From contig CAJNDS010002215.1 of assembly GCA_905221605.1 (NCBI GenBank), positions 124,001 to 188,000 of the forward strand: 64,000 nt of DNA, given 5' to 3'. Source of the DNA: Symbiodinium natans (taxonomy: Eukaryota; Sar; Dinophyceae; Suessiales; Symbiodiniaceae). The notes under the pieces were generated by a model, which made no database searches, was not told the origin of the DNA, and was given only the letters and a program-made list of their open reading frames with translations. Positions 35,201-43,157 of the stretch are shown here, in pieces. Positions within the stretch are counted from its first letter, which is position 1. Every line of letters begins with the position of its first letter. A program made the position numbers and the translations under genes.

Positions 35201-36585
35201 GGCGGACTCCCGAGAATCGCCCAGCGGCAGCAGAGCCCCGCGCCTACATGGGAGGAGGTTTCCGAAAGGCTTCGGAAGTGCAGAGTCACGGTTCTGGGGG
35301 GTGGATGTGTTGGGATCGTGCTGACTCCTTCCCTGCAGACCCACTTTCAATGCATCAATATTGCAGATTATTGCAGTGCAATCGGCCTATACGGACTACA
35401 ATCCGACTGCAATCCTGAGGGCCCGGAGGATGACAGCACCGAGCGTGACAGAGCCGCGAAGGTGTTTTGGGATCAGAGCCTGGACTTCTTCATTTCGTGG
35501 TGAGTGGTGGGTTCCCAAGGGACCCCGGCAAGGGGAGTCCCTTTTTCTGCTCTGGCTCTGACCGTGAACTGAACTGTGCCAGATGAAGGAACTTCCGAGA
35601 ATGGACGAAAGGCAAGCCGCTTTGCCTTGTGCCTTCCGCCTCTCCACGGCATTGTCGGGTTTCAGTGGATATGAGCATGCAGAACTCTGAAGGAGAGCTC
35701 TTAGCCTGCAATCCTGCAATGCACCGCCCGAGTCCGAAATGCGTATAGGCTGCCGAAATGAGTGAAAGCGCACCCGAAATTCCTGAAAGCTTCGCTCTGC
35801 TCAAGCTTCGGCCCTTGCCCTGCTACGCTGAGGATCTGACATATCTGGAAGCTGCCATCTTCAACGATACCACGCTCCTTTCAACCAGGGATCTGATGGA
35901 CTGCCCCTGTTTCACTCTTTGTCTTGTCCCTTGTTGTGCTTGTTGGGTGAAGTGGGCTTGGTGACATTTTCATGTACCGAGCGCCCGGAACTTGAGAGCG
36001 TCATGAGCAGGATTACTCCCTTCTGCTGGCAGCAGTGCCGCCAGAGCCCGGCGCCAGCGCGGGCCGTTTGATCTTGGGCTCCTCGGCCTCAAGTGGGCTC
36101 AAGTGCATCCGAGACTTCTTTTTTTGGGGGGGGGGGGGGGGAGGAGGGGGGCTCTTTTGGGGTCCACTGTTGGCGTCTCCGGGCAGTGTTCGAGTTGAGA
36201 GGGATTTTCGAGGCATGATCGACTACCTTCGTGCCTTCACCATTGACAAGAAGGCCGCTCCCCAAGCCTTGCACAGAGCTGGGCAAAGAACGCACAGTGA
36301 CGTAAAGCCGCCTGAGACAGGTTGAGAGCGCCGTGAAGACTGCGCTGGCGCCGACGCCCGCTGAGCAGCCCACGATCATCGCTCCCAAGGATCAGACGTC
36401 ACACAAACTCCTCTTTGAGTTCCATCTCGCACTGTATCCTGTCCCCAAAGGTCCTGAAAGTTCAAAGTTTGCGGTCTGCGGGCTTTCTCCGCCCCCGGGC
36501 CCCGCCTTCCCCCCAGGACTACGCTGCTCGCTTCATGCGCGCCATGAGCACCTACTTCGTAGCAGACTGCCCAGAGCAACCGTGA
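13544..36585 (+). CDS. PIKFYVE: Fab1/PIKfyve-type phosphatidylinositol 3-phosphate 5-kinase (whole span)
   Basis: Three domains occur on one strand in the diagnostic order FYVE, TCP-1/chaperonin-like, PIP kinase. This is the architecture of Fab1/PIKfyve, which is recruited to endosomes by PI3P and makes PI(3,5)P2 there. The domains are listed separately with their exons. Stop codon TGA at 36583-36585 follows the canonical end of a PIP kinase. The 5' start is not identified and should lie before 13544. The stretch between the chaperonin-like and kinase domains (about 19-34 kb) has many + strand coding segments but no domain I recognise, and it contains a compact ubiquitin-like gene with its own stop. 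The span could therefore be one gene with a nested gene, or separate FYVE/TCP-1 and PIP-kinase genes. Whole-gene continuity is inference; the individual domains are well supported. Confidence 0.6.
14661..16762 (+). CDS. Coding segments between the FYVE and TCP-1 domains, function unknown
   Basis: Several + strand segments have clear coding composition: about 14661-14760 (ELCGCSEAAGMQLFRRENRT), about 14890-15049 (includes EQEDLLAHVAAFFGPELLTA), about 15130-15245 (ISDGDEMPPVPEDLESTLDA then TGA), 15939 to about 16260 (includes LEDLEDLAACQCDAHGTEWA), about 16280-16380 (LEDQEHLLTICKLAQQATGG, GT donor) and about 16413-16762 (includes VATVRSIQEQKRREALQ then TAG). They probably form the linker of the Fab1-like protein, where animals carry a DEP domain. 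I do not recognise a DEP fold. The in-frame stops at 15243 and 16760 may be intronic read-through, or they may end separate small genes. Confidence 0.55.
17307..18870 (+). CDS. PIKFYVE: TCP-1/chaperonin-like (GroEL-fold) domain of the Fab1/PIKfyve type
   Basis: Exons 17307 to about 17409, 17479-17723, 17773-17829, 17903-17945, 18074-18123 and about 18190-18250. In order they give CHDGVVFSGDVVHQKM (the VDGVVFTKNVAHKRM block), TDLDALREQERIYLDLK then VEKIVKDVHPESPKLLLCQ (the LEQExxYL...KPDLVLVEK block), AVVSQLAQEKLRKQ, GIAVIIGVPEHILHLVQ and RNAVARTAGCKVVPA (the IARCTGADI block). Further + exons probably follow: about 18512-18590 (GKARHFYVARIGHLGEAGAK) and about 18760-18850, which contains GTLVLRGGG like the LGCTIxLRGG strand. 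Introns at 17830 and 17946 use GC donors. In PIKfyve this domain binds the scaffold partners. The strong family match fixes the strand as +, against long open frames on the other strand. Confidence 0.82.
19165..20459. other. Intronic or intergenic stretch
   Basis: No supported exon. Contains a poly-G run of about 17 bases at 19549-19565. Confidence 0.3.
20460..20543 (+). CDS. Probable exon of the Fab1-like gene, no known domain
   Basis: Between a GCACAG acceptor and a GTGGGT donor the + strand has 28 codons reading ASGNDGDTVTMRDCTLREWL then ESCLKRPQ. The length is a multiple of three and codon use is coding-like. No family match. Confidence 0.45.
20560..20646 (+). repeat. GA-rich purine tract
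   Basis: Imperfect GAGAGG/GAGAGA run immediately upstream of the spliced-leader-like 14-mer at 20648. Confidence 0.7.
20648..20661 (+). other. Relict dinoflagellate spliced-leader fragment
   Basis: CCATTTTGGCTCAA matches 14 consecutive bases of the 3' part of the dinoflagellate spliced leader (CCGTAGCCATTTTGGCTCAAG). The upstream CCGTAG half is absent and the base after the match is A rather than G. By simple base odds a 14-base match is not expected by chance in 64 kb. Such relics mark cDNAs of trans-spliced mRNAs that re-entered the genome. Which downstream sequence came in with it is not clear. Confidence 0.6.
21681..21873 (+). repeat. (GAA)n triplet repeat
   Basis: About 190 bases of nearly pure GAA/AAG repeat with a few GAC interruptions (near 21752-21780). 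It makes long false open frames of poly-arginine on + and poly-leucine on -. It lies in a presumed intron. Confidence 0.97.
21874..24447. other. No identifiable exon
   Basis: Nothing here matched a known domain. It is taken as intron of the surrounding + strand gene. Confidence 0.3.
24448..24511 (+). CDS. Possible exon with CxxC motif
   Basis: The + strand reads DKEEPQLTLELWRYCRKCGC with mainly G/C-ending codons, ending at a CAG. Fab1 proteins have a cysteine-rich region between the chaperonin-like and kinase domains that includes CxxC pairs, so this could be part of it. The match is short, and the opposite strand is also open here. Confidence 0.3.
24512..25937. other. Ambiguous region, both strands open
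   Basis: Long frames are open on both strands (minus 24606-25388, plus up to 25006). Segments such as 24868-24965 (minus, WASKNFDMECQLAKSD) and 25500-25605 (plus, DWALLAGTIIGRAWAGELQ) both have coding-like codons. I could not decide which strand, if either, is coding. Confidence 0.25.
25938..26336 (+). CDS. Small ubiquitin-like domain protein, two exons, 106 residues
   Basis: Exon 1 is 25938-26114 and exon 2 is 26193-26336 (TAG stop). The intron is GTGGGC...TTGAG and both exons are whole numbers of codons. An in-frame TGA lies five codons upstream of the ATG, supporting this start. Residues 1-28 are glutamine/proline-rich (MGQGPQGPQQSQESQEPQ). From residue 30 the order is FSVFASKLSGEGKTFEGLQP (beta 1-2), SMLLRELKE (helix), STQLFLDRAF (beta 3-4) and IGDLGIGEGARLEVSG (final strand), a typical ubiquitin-like fold. 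There is no C-terminal diglycine, so it is probably not conjugated to other proteins. It could act as a standalone binding module. It lies inside the interval between the chaperonin-like and PIP-kinase domains, on the same strand. Confidence 0.7.
26762..26840 (+). repeat. GCGGTAGGTG minisatellite
   Basis: Five to six direct copies of a 10-base unit, decaying into GGGTGGCGGTG variants. In the reverse direction it makes a false histidine/proline-rich frame. Confidence 0.92.
26954..29080 (+). CDS. Cluster of unidentified exons, probably of the Fab1-like gene
   Basis: Coding-like + segments: 26954-27042 (DGSFSCKSGSITDGLVRLLS..., ending AAGAG before a GA-type donor), about 27228-27336 (FDANDHIFVVEESGTRMRGH, then in-frame TGA), about 27755-27925, 28067-28182 (HEVLVELEALQEHIAEFIRS, helical), about 28565-28690 (SSSPVPEDSVLSYDEEDDRP, acidic), about 28777-28885 (TEAIDLANTRRWLIQCLEAV) and about 28935-29075 (VGVPRNKTGWHRVMVNLNEF). 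I recognise no domain. By position they should encode the long linker before the PIP kinase. Confidence 0.45.
29848..30409 (+). CDS. Unidentified exons upstream of the PIP kinase
   Basis: 29848 to about 30026 reads about 60 residues including TARRFFEQVDFSAVFWAKAA, after a CTGCCAG acceptor. About 30135-30285 includes FEAKETYKRFWPREVHWDGG. 30333-30409 (AG acceptor, GTGGGT donor) includes AQDMLPAKSPDPAEGVQSAN. Codons mostly end in G/C. No family match. Confidence 0.5.
30410..31553. other. Intronic stretch
   Basis: Possible coding at about 30640-30780 on either strand; undecided. No known domain. Confidence 0.3.
31554..31657 (+). CDS. Unidentified exon
   Basis: Reads VVDTVAKGIHDMPPRKLRNQ then VTAAFTSAVESRNSQ up to a CAG with a GTGGGG donor. 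Strong coding composition and amphipathic character. Probably part of the Fab1-like gene. Confidence 0.5.
31658..33035. other. Probable intron with a repeat-like block
   Basis: 31840-32345 has lower GC and a different word use from the flanks, and both strands stay open for 60 to 95 codons. I suspect a dispersed element but see no terminal repeats. Possible short coding at about 32872-32990. Confidence 0.3.
33036..33568 (+). CDS. Exons just upstream of the PIP kinase
   Basis: Segments 33036-33107 (ARLAPADSAMAALKAKAWKG), about 33287-33390 (MEDMDSAGLRTILNTPVLKE) and 33515-33568 (VDFEDKQAKKLGLPRMR, after a CCACAG acceptor) have clear coding codons. The next exon in line begins the kinase, so these probably encode the stretch immediately N-terminal to it. 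Confidence 0.55.
33370..33460. repeat. Degenerate palindromic AAGGAATCCTT repeats
   Basis: Six or so imperfect copies of AAGGAATCCTT or its variants in tandem. Each unit is nearly its own reverse complement, so the array could fold. It overlaps the end of a probable exon and the following intron. Confidence 0.75.
34184..36585 (+). CDS. PIKFYVE: Phosphatidylinositol phosphate kinase catalytic domain, C-terminus of the gene
   Basis: Exons: 34184 to about 34296 (TSGGKSRATFLMSHDKRFLL, the GKSGSFFYxTxDxRF(I/L)IK glycine-rich start with its lysine), 34417 to about 34542 (FDKWPSVLTQVIGLFSVSV), about 34988-35059 (FDLKGTGKNRR, the DLKGS block), about 35412-35502 (RAAKVFWDQSLDFF), about 35758-35898 and from 36011 (FNDTTLLSTRDLM then DYSLLLA, the MDYSLL block), 36187 to about 36260 (FRGMIDYLRAFTIDKKA, the GIIDYLxxY block), 36321-36389 (AEQPTIIAPK) and 36517-36585 (DYAARFMRAMSTYF, then TGA). 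The order and spacing are those of Fab1/PIP5K kinases. The introns at 35899 and 36390 begin with GA and their removal restores MDYSLL and the PTxxxPxxYAxRF ending. The residue after DLKG is T instead of the usual S. Confidence 0.9.
36119..36155 (+). repeat. T/G homopolymer run
   Basis: A run of T followed by about 18 G and a GA-rich tail, in the intron between two PIP-kinase exons. Confidence 0.9.
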
Positions 36586-36776
36586 CCCAGAGGCCGAGAT
36601 TCCCTCGATTCCCTCCCATCAAGCCTTGGAAATGCCAAGAAGGACTGTTGAGCCAGGACATGACATCGCTTCTAGGCTTGAGGCCTGAACTTCATCCATG
36701 TGCACAGCTGCACATCAATCCAATACTTAAAGGGTTTGCAAAGTTCCGGAAAAACCGCTGGGGTTCGTGGAAAGGT

Positions 36777-37571
36777 GCTCGCCCGCGAGTGCAAGAGTGG
36801 GAAGAAGGCCAAGTACGAGAGGTACGAGAGCTCGCTGCCCGATACAGAGCAGAGACATTCAGAGGCCCCCAGGATTCCCAAGGAATTCTGGGCCCGGGGG
36901 CCTGCGAGGGCTAGGACTCCGCACCTTCCCCGGGTGCATTTGGATCCGCCACTTGCTCACCCAGTTCGCGTTCGTGGCTTGACTGGCTGTTCTTCGACCT
37001 GTCTTCGACCTGACAGCTCGCGGATGCGAGACGGTGTCCAGGTGTTCGCAAAATCTTCAGTGCTTCACCGTTGCACATGCCAGAGAAAAGGCAAAGAGCC
37101 AACTGCATGTCAATGGGCACTTGCTCGATGCCGACGTTCGAAGAAAATGGACGGGTGTCAGCAGAGTTTCCCACGGCTGTGAGAAAGTCTTGCGCCAAGA
37201 CAAATCTTGCTGTGTCAAGTGCGTGTTCAGGCAACTCATGCGAGTCGAATGAAGCGTGGCTCCATACGTGAAGACGCTGTTCCGGAGCCTTACCCTCATC
37301 ACACGGACCTGCTTTGCACGACTTTACAGACTTTACATGTACCCGCATGTCTGGGAGAGTCGCAAAATCTTCCAGCAAGAGATCAAACACATGGAGAAGG
37401 CCCTCCTCACACTCTCTGAACACCCGCCCTTGTGTCCCCAGCCACTTCTTGAATCCGAGTGCGCAATGTGGGCCCTTCCTTCCCGAAGTTCCGGGAGTGC
37501 TGTCCAGCTGCTCGGTGGACCGCACCTACTGCAACCGGTGCTGCGGAGGCGAGGGGCTGTGCATGAGCTAA
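36777..37571 (+). CDS. Unidentified gene end, cysteine-rich C-terminus
   Basis: Coding-like + segments directly after the PIP-kinase stop: about 36777-36880 (LARECKSGKKAKYERYESSL), about 36910-36963 (RTFPGCIWIRHLLTQ), about 37256-37420 (including LFRSLTLITRTCFARLYRLY) and 37442-37571, which ends in the run VDRTYCNRCCGGEGLCMS and TAA at 37569-37571. The last exon has very strong coding codons. The four closely spaced cysteines could bind a metal. No family recognised. With only about 200 bases between this and the kinase stop, the 5' end is unclear. Confidence 0.45.
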
Positions 37572-37694
37572 GAGGTATCAAAAGGTGTTGGTTCATTGAA
37601 GTGCCTTCCGTCCTGGCTCCCGGTGCAGTATCAAACGACGCACACCTAACCCTGCCTCCGTAATTTAAGACATTTTAAGACTCCCTATGTCACC

Positions 37695-37862
37695 AAGAGG
37701 AGATGCAGCTCGACGCCGCAGCACTGCGCCTTTGCCGTGCCTGCGGTGGTGGCTATGGCGCCTGGGCTGCTCAAGAAATTGATGATTGGCAGATAGAGAA
37801 GTTCAGCGGAAGTCCAGCATATGCTCGGTCTTGTTTGGTGTTCCAATGGAGGTCTCAATTTA
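37695..37862 (+). CDS. Unidentified coding segment
   Basis: Reads EEMQLDAAALRLCRACGGGY and GAWAAQEIDDWQIEKF in one open + frame with GC-ending codons in the first half. It contains a CxxC pair. No family match. Confidence 0.35.
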
Positions 37863-38646
37863 GCCAGTGATAATTGAAGTTGTACCAGGCTCCACTTTGC
37901 CGACGTGGCCCAGCACGTGGCATGGCACGGGCTTCTGCTGAGCCGACGGCACCATTGTGCAAGGCAAACCCACCAGTCAACCGAATGGACTACGTTCCCA
38001 CATTTTGAAGTTCACACGGTCCTCGAATTTGAAGATTCCCCGTGCGCAAATCATCAATCTTTGTGTGTATAGTATAGTCTGTATGCACGTTGAAGAAATG
38101 CTGGGCATCCGTGAGGCATGGCGGATCTTGCTCTGTGCAAGGTGTATATCAACTTTACATGATAGACACGGAGAATGATACAGAGCTTCTGCTACATTCT
38201 TTTGCCAATGTAAGGGAGCCTTTATCAAGGCAATGTGCATTTTGAGATCAGTGACCAGAAGTGGATGAAGTGCTGTGCGCTCGGGCATGGAGAGGCGCAA
38301 AGCACGGTTCTCCGCCGAAGTGACGTACTACCAGAACTGGGTGCAGCCATTTGCAGGGATGGCTCGAGGCTTTCGGCGGCTTTCGGTTTCCTTTCAAGAT
38401 CACACTGACTCAGATGCGGTGGACTTACACAGCGATGGCATTTCATGCAACGCAGCCCCTGGAGGCCTGCGGACGAGGAAGCAATCTGTCGGCTCTTGCA
38501 GACTTGCGGCCTGCGCAAGTGGCTAGAGACTCGGCTTGATATGGCAATCTGTGCAACAGGCATCGTGCCTGCCACAGGTAGCTTGCTAGTCGGCAAAGCC
38601 AGGCTACAGAGGGTCGGCAGACTGATCGGTGCGTTGCTCTTTGGCC

Positions 38647-39339
38647 TGTGGCTGCGCGACTGAGGCCGAGCTCGAGGGCATCCATGAAGCCCTGGCGTCT
38701 TCGGAGCATGAGTTGCTTGGATGCCATGGATACCCTGCCCGGCCTTCTGGCGGTTCAAGCACCAAGCATGAAACGATTGCACCCGCACCTCCTGCCTCTC
38801 CTAGAGTCCTAGAGGATCTCGGCCGCGGTCGTGAGCGCATTCTGCGATGCTGCTGCAAGGCGAAGCAAGCTTGCAGACATCTGGGGCTCTCTCTCTCTCT
38901 CTCTCTCTGTGTTCATAAAGGTGCGGTAAGGAATTCTGCAGTGATTCTGCGCAGTCTGCTGAGCGCTGTGCATCTCACAGCGTTCAGCTCATCAAAGCCT
39001 CTCATGCTTTCTGTGACACCGTGATCAGCATTGTTTGGTTTCCGGCAGCTGCCTCCAGAAGCGCCAAGCTTCAGATTCAATTGAATCGCCACGCGGGTCA
39101 TGGTGTTGGCCTTGAGGTGCTTGTCAGGCCTGCGGTTGCCGCGGCGTGCCCGGACGTCGAAATGCGCGGAGGCGAGGTGACCGGACTGGTACAGCACTAC
39201 TGTGTACTACTCAGACTTCGGTGCAAGGGCCAAGTTCCGAAGCTTGCAATATTGTAACAAAGTTGCCAGAGAGGTCCTTGACCGAGCCCGCGGGCTGTGG
39301 CAAGCTTGGGCCGATACCTGGGGAGGAGGCCACAACCAG
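38647..39339 (+). CDS. Unidentified exons
   Basis: 38647 to about 38885 is an open + segment (EAELEGIHEALASSEHELLG, later VLEDLGRGRERILRCCCKAK). About 38940-39190 continues in another frame (including CPDVEMRGGEVTGLVQHYC). About 39205-39339 reads FRSLQYCNKVAREVLDRARG and LWQAWADTWGGGHNQ up to a GTGTGT donor. A (CT)n tract at 38886-38909 precedes the second segment like a polypyrimidine tract. Function unknown. Confidence 0.4.
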
Positions 39340-40830
39340 GTGTGTAGGGTTGTATATATGGAACCCTCAATCTGCAGAATTTGGAACCTGAACAGGGTGG
39401 TGCTTTTGGTGGTCTGCCGAGTTTTTCCATGAGCAGGCGCTGCATGCTTCGATGTCGCCTTGGCGGCGGGGCTGCGCCTCTGTGTCACTCGGCGTCGTAG
39501 GTGGGCAGCTCCATGTGCGGTGGTGATTTGAACATGCGCCGGCGCGCCATTCTGCAAGTGCGATTGTTGCTGCTCTTGTTCTCGTTATTCAGCAATTGCT
39601 TCTGAATCCTGACACGAACTCATCCCCCGGCTCAATATCCCACGAACCCACATCGCATGGCTCGCGTTGCAAAAGCTGGGAATGAAGCTCTCATGCAGTG
39701 GTCGATTCAGATACTCAGATACTTCTTCTTGTGAATTCTGAATCTTAAGGGCTGTGGCCCTTGTGGACACAGTAGACGGACAGATGTTCCGGCAGTTGAG
39801 ATCCCTTGCTGCAACTATCAACACATACCGATGCAAGAGAACTGATACACTTTCGCCAAGCTCCTGCAAGCTCAACAGAATAATTCGATGTTACTTCGTG
39901 CTTCAAACTGGCTCACTAGGCACCCCAGGGGCACACCGTGGATCTTTGTGGGATTCTTTGCGAGACGCGGGCGGGCAGTACCGGAGACCCGGGCGAGGAG
40001 CCCTGAGCCATCCCTGAGCCAAAACCTAACAACCCCAGCTGCCGGTGTCTGGTCGCGCTGATGGCTTCGGCCTTGAAAAGTGAGTTCAGGCAAAGGGAGT
40101 GTTCAAACCACCAGCAGCTGGACAAGGCGGGATTGGGGCGCACAGCGCCTGGGGTGGAGACGAGCCTTTCGAAAGTCCAAGTCCACGCCCGCAGCTTCTC
40201 AACGGCAACCTCTACCAATTGTTGCCGGGAGGGCCGGGCCTCCAACAAGACATGAGGGAGGCCAATCATAGCTAGACTACAGCTAGATCCTTCCCAAGGC
40301 TTACAATTCACGTCGGGATGTCGCGCTTGTTGTTGTCGGGTCACGACTTGGTGCGGTGTTTTCATTTGCTTTCTCTCGAGCACCCCGTGTGAAGATTTGC
40401 CTCCCCAGGAAGAAGGGGGGAGAGAAGGGAACATAATGACGGCAGCCAGTTCTAGATTCAGCCTGGTAGCTCTCTGATCCCAAGGATATCGTTCGGACCC
40501 CAGCCGCGCTGGTTTGGGCCGAGGAGATCTGGGACCAGGCCCCTCCGGCATTGCCAAGAAGAACTGTCACAAGCTGTATAAGCTGTGCAACGTAGGTTTT
40601 TTCAATGGCAGTGAGTGACCGAAAGAGCCTCAGAGAGCCTCTTGGGGGGCTGAGGCGAGGGCCCAAGCAGCAGCTGGGTTGCACTTGGGAGATCGGAGCT
40701 TGCAGTGGTTGAAAGACCCTTCTGGCTGGGGTCCATGGGCTCTTGACTGGACAGGAGCCTGAGGAGTCTGAGCCGGAATCAATATTTGGTGACTCTGCAC
40801 CGAGCATCTGTAACGCCTGCAAGTGCGGAG

Positions 40831-40920
40831 GTGCCAAGAACCGTGCCCCTCTACAATGCCATGCTGTGCATATTGGAGTGGCACAACAGATATGATGCCG
40901 TGGACAAGATTCTCCTTCAG
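40831..40920 (+). CDS. Exon with weak pentatricopeptide-repeat resemblance
   Basis: Thirty codons between a CGGAG acceptor and a GC-type donor, reading VPLYNAMLCILEWHNRYDAV then DKILLQ. The pattern (tyrosine-asparagine-alanine, then a second helix 15 residues on) is like one PPR unit, but a single unit is weak evidence. Confidence 0.35.
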
Positions 40921-41741
40921 GCCAGTGTTGAGCTCGATTCCATTTCAAGACTTTGTGAAAAAACGCGAGCTTAGACCGTCGAGCAACGGCTTGTGACGGG
41001 GTGTACGCTGTCAGCTGTCGTCCACAAATCGGCACAGCTTGCTCTCGAGGACATGTTGGAGGACCGCTTGTCGCCAAACGCGGAGGCCTGGAGCAGTTGT
41101 GAGCACAGGGGTGGAATGTCGATTCGCCGGCGTGTGTCGCCGGTCTTTCTGTAGGTCTTCGTCGTGCTTTCGAAGGTGTTGTAGGCTCAGGCGTCATGTC
41201 CCCGATCCAAGGTTCTGGAGGAACTGGTCGGTCGAGCCGCCGCGCGTCAGGCGAGCGATCGTAGTTTGAGTCCTTTTTTTTGGACACTCACGTGTGTGAG
41301 AAGGACTGGGAGCGCACCGATCTCCTTTGGAACTTTCTGGTGTGCAGCCACCATGTCCAACCCACAGCGCTGCTCGGACTCAGTCCTAATGTTAACAGAT
41401 GGCCACCATAAAGGCAGCCATGGAGTGTTGCAGTGGATCGACGAATCGACACAGAAGCCGTTTCTTGGGGCATCCGCACAGTCTTAAGACGCCTTTTTGA
41501 GCAAGGAGTCTACCTGGTGTAACCGCATTATTGGCTGGCAGTAATTCCAAGATTGAGCATGGCATAGAGCAACGGCAAGACGGAGCTCTTTCCATCCAAG
41601 CCCAGGGCTAAAGCCGTCTGAGACGTCTGAGCTTCCATAGCCAAGGGCATGCTATGCTGCGCATGCGGAAGCGCACCTGCTGGCCGGGCGCCCTTCTAAT
41701 GCCGCCTCCATCTTGGAGGACGGCTCACCGACTCGAGGTCT

Positions 41742-42428
41742 AAGAATGCTGCCGCGGTCTTGCTGATCTCAGCATCGTCAGCATTTTGGGCAATGCTCCG
41801 TGAGGACATGTTCGATGCCGGCGTGGGGCCGCTGACTCCCACCATCGCTGTGCCTCGGAATGCCTCGGAGTGCCAGTCAGTGAGAAAGGAGTGTACAGAG
41901 AGATGCTCCCGTGACGCCCTTGCACTGTCTTGCTCAGTACAAAAATGTGCTTAGCCTTCCGGATGTAGTTGCCTGACGTGTGGGAGCTCTTTGAACGCTT
42001 GGGCTCCAGCAGGCTTCGTATCTACAGATCCTCCTGGTGATCTGCCACTCCGATCCGACACCTTCCAACATGACGCGTTTGAAAGACGCTTGTCAGCTCA
42101 GCTTTCGGCCCACTGCTTGCGGGTCGGAACCGGAAATGTCGCTGATGTTTGCCCGTGCCTAAGGGCTGAGGGTTGACAAGTCAACAGGATCACCCTGAGT
42201 CGGGTTGCTACATTGCTACATGAGATAGAATTAGTTAGGCAGCATTCCTTGCTGGTCATCCGAGGAGGCTCTCAAGCAGGCGGAAGGCCGAGCTATGTCA
42301 TCCCTTCATGGAGCGGTGGCACAAGTTTGCAGCTGCGTGAGAGCTCGATGCAGCAGCTCCAGTATGAGCCCTTTGCAGGCCTTACCGCCACCGGGCTCGC
42401 AGCCAAAGAGCTGACAAAGCTGAAGCAG
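41742..42428 (+). CDS. Unidentified exons upstream of the second RPB1 block
   Basis: About 41742-41878 reads LLISASSAFWAMLREDMFDA then GVGPLTPTIAVPRNASECQ. About 42250-42428 includes QQLQYEPFAGLTATGLAAKE up to a CAG with a GTTGGG donor. Coding composition is good, but neither matches RPB1 or another family I know. Confidence 0.35.
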
Positions 42429-42597
42429 GTTGGGATTCGATGCTCTTGTCTCGGGCTCTCTGGAAAAGGCGATACCCACAAACCGACATGTTCGAAATCC
42501 TTGGCTCAGCACATTAGTCCCAAAGGGGGCACGGTGGTATGGCTGTGCAATGCTGTGCGGCGATTTGTTGTTTATGCTGTTTTGCCATTCAAAAGGG

Positions 42598-42690
42598 AAG
42601 CCGGGCAACTTTACCGGAACGATGGCGTTGGACGCTGTAGGTCTGCACCAAAGATGATATTTACCGGCTCAAGATTTTTACGGTTAGGCA
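42598..42690 (+). repeat. Dispersed element copy B
   Basis: Partner of the segment at 1395-1480 (see there). Confidence 0.4.
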
Positions 42691-43157
42691 CGAGCGTCGT
42701 GACTCTTTTTGCGGGCAACATCTTCCCACATTCAAGTTGGAGGTACTGCTTACAATACCCCAAGACCGCAATCTTGCAGGTGGCCGGGAAGCTGATGTTG
42801 GATCCCTGCGCGCTGCCCTTTCGCCAGGTGCTTCTCGTTGCAGCTTCTGACTCTGCTCCACATGCCATCGGAACCCCACAATTCTTTATAGCCGATGCCT
42901 GCAGCTCTAATTGGTTTTGAGTGCACCTTCTGGGTGGTATCAATCTACTCATGCCTGCCACATGGCTCGGCAGGTGCTGGTTTCCCGCAAAGCCCGGCAA
43001 AGCGAGATGAAGGGCTGGCGGAGCCCTCGCGCGGGCAGCTGCTATGCGCGCCGGTAGCTGGAGAAAGGGCTGCGCTGCGGGGACGTCTCACTCAGGTTGT
43101 CAAAGCTAAGTCTAGATTTCTCTTGGCATGACATGCCCGATTGGTGCGCCTGCCCAG

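Noticed and set aside
36911-37525. Minus-strand open frame of 204 codons
   Set aside because: Codons ending in G/C are less frequent than in the overlapping + frame at 37256-37420, and the + exon at 37442-37571 is much stronger.
40045-40270. Minus-strand segment with amphipathic helix-like translation
   Set aside because: The + frame over the same bases scores about equally by codon ending. All recognised genes are on +, so I made no call.
40301-41287. Minus-strand open frame of 328 codons, the longest in the window
   Set aside because: Proline/serine/arginine-rich with no domain. It overlaps a + segment at 40831-40920 that has better codon composition and splice signals. Long antisense frames are common here because the DNA is GC-rich.
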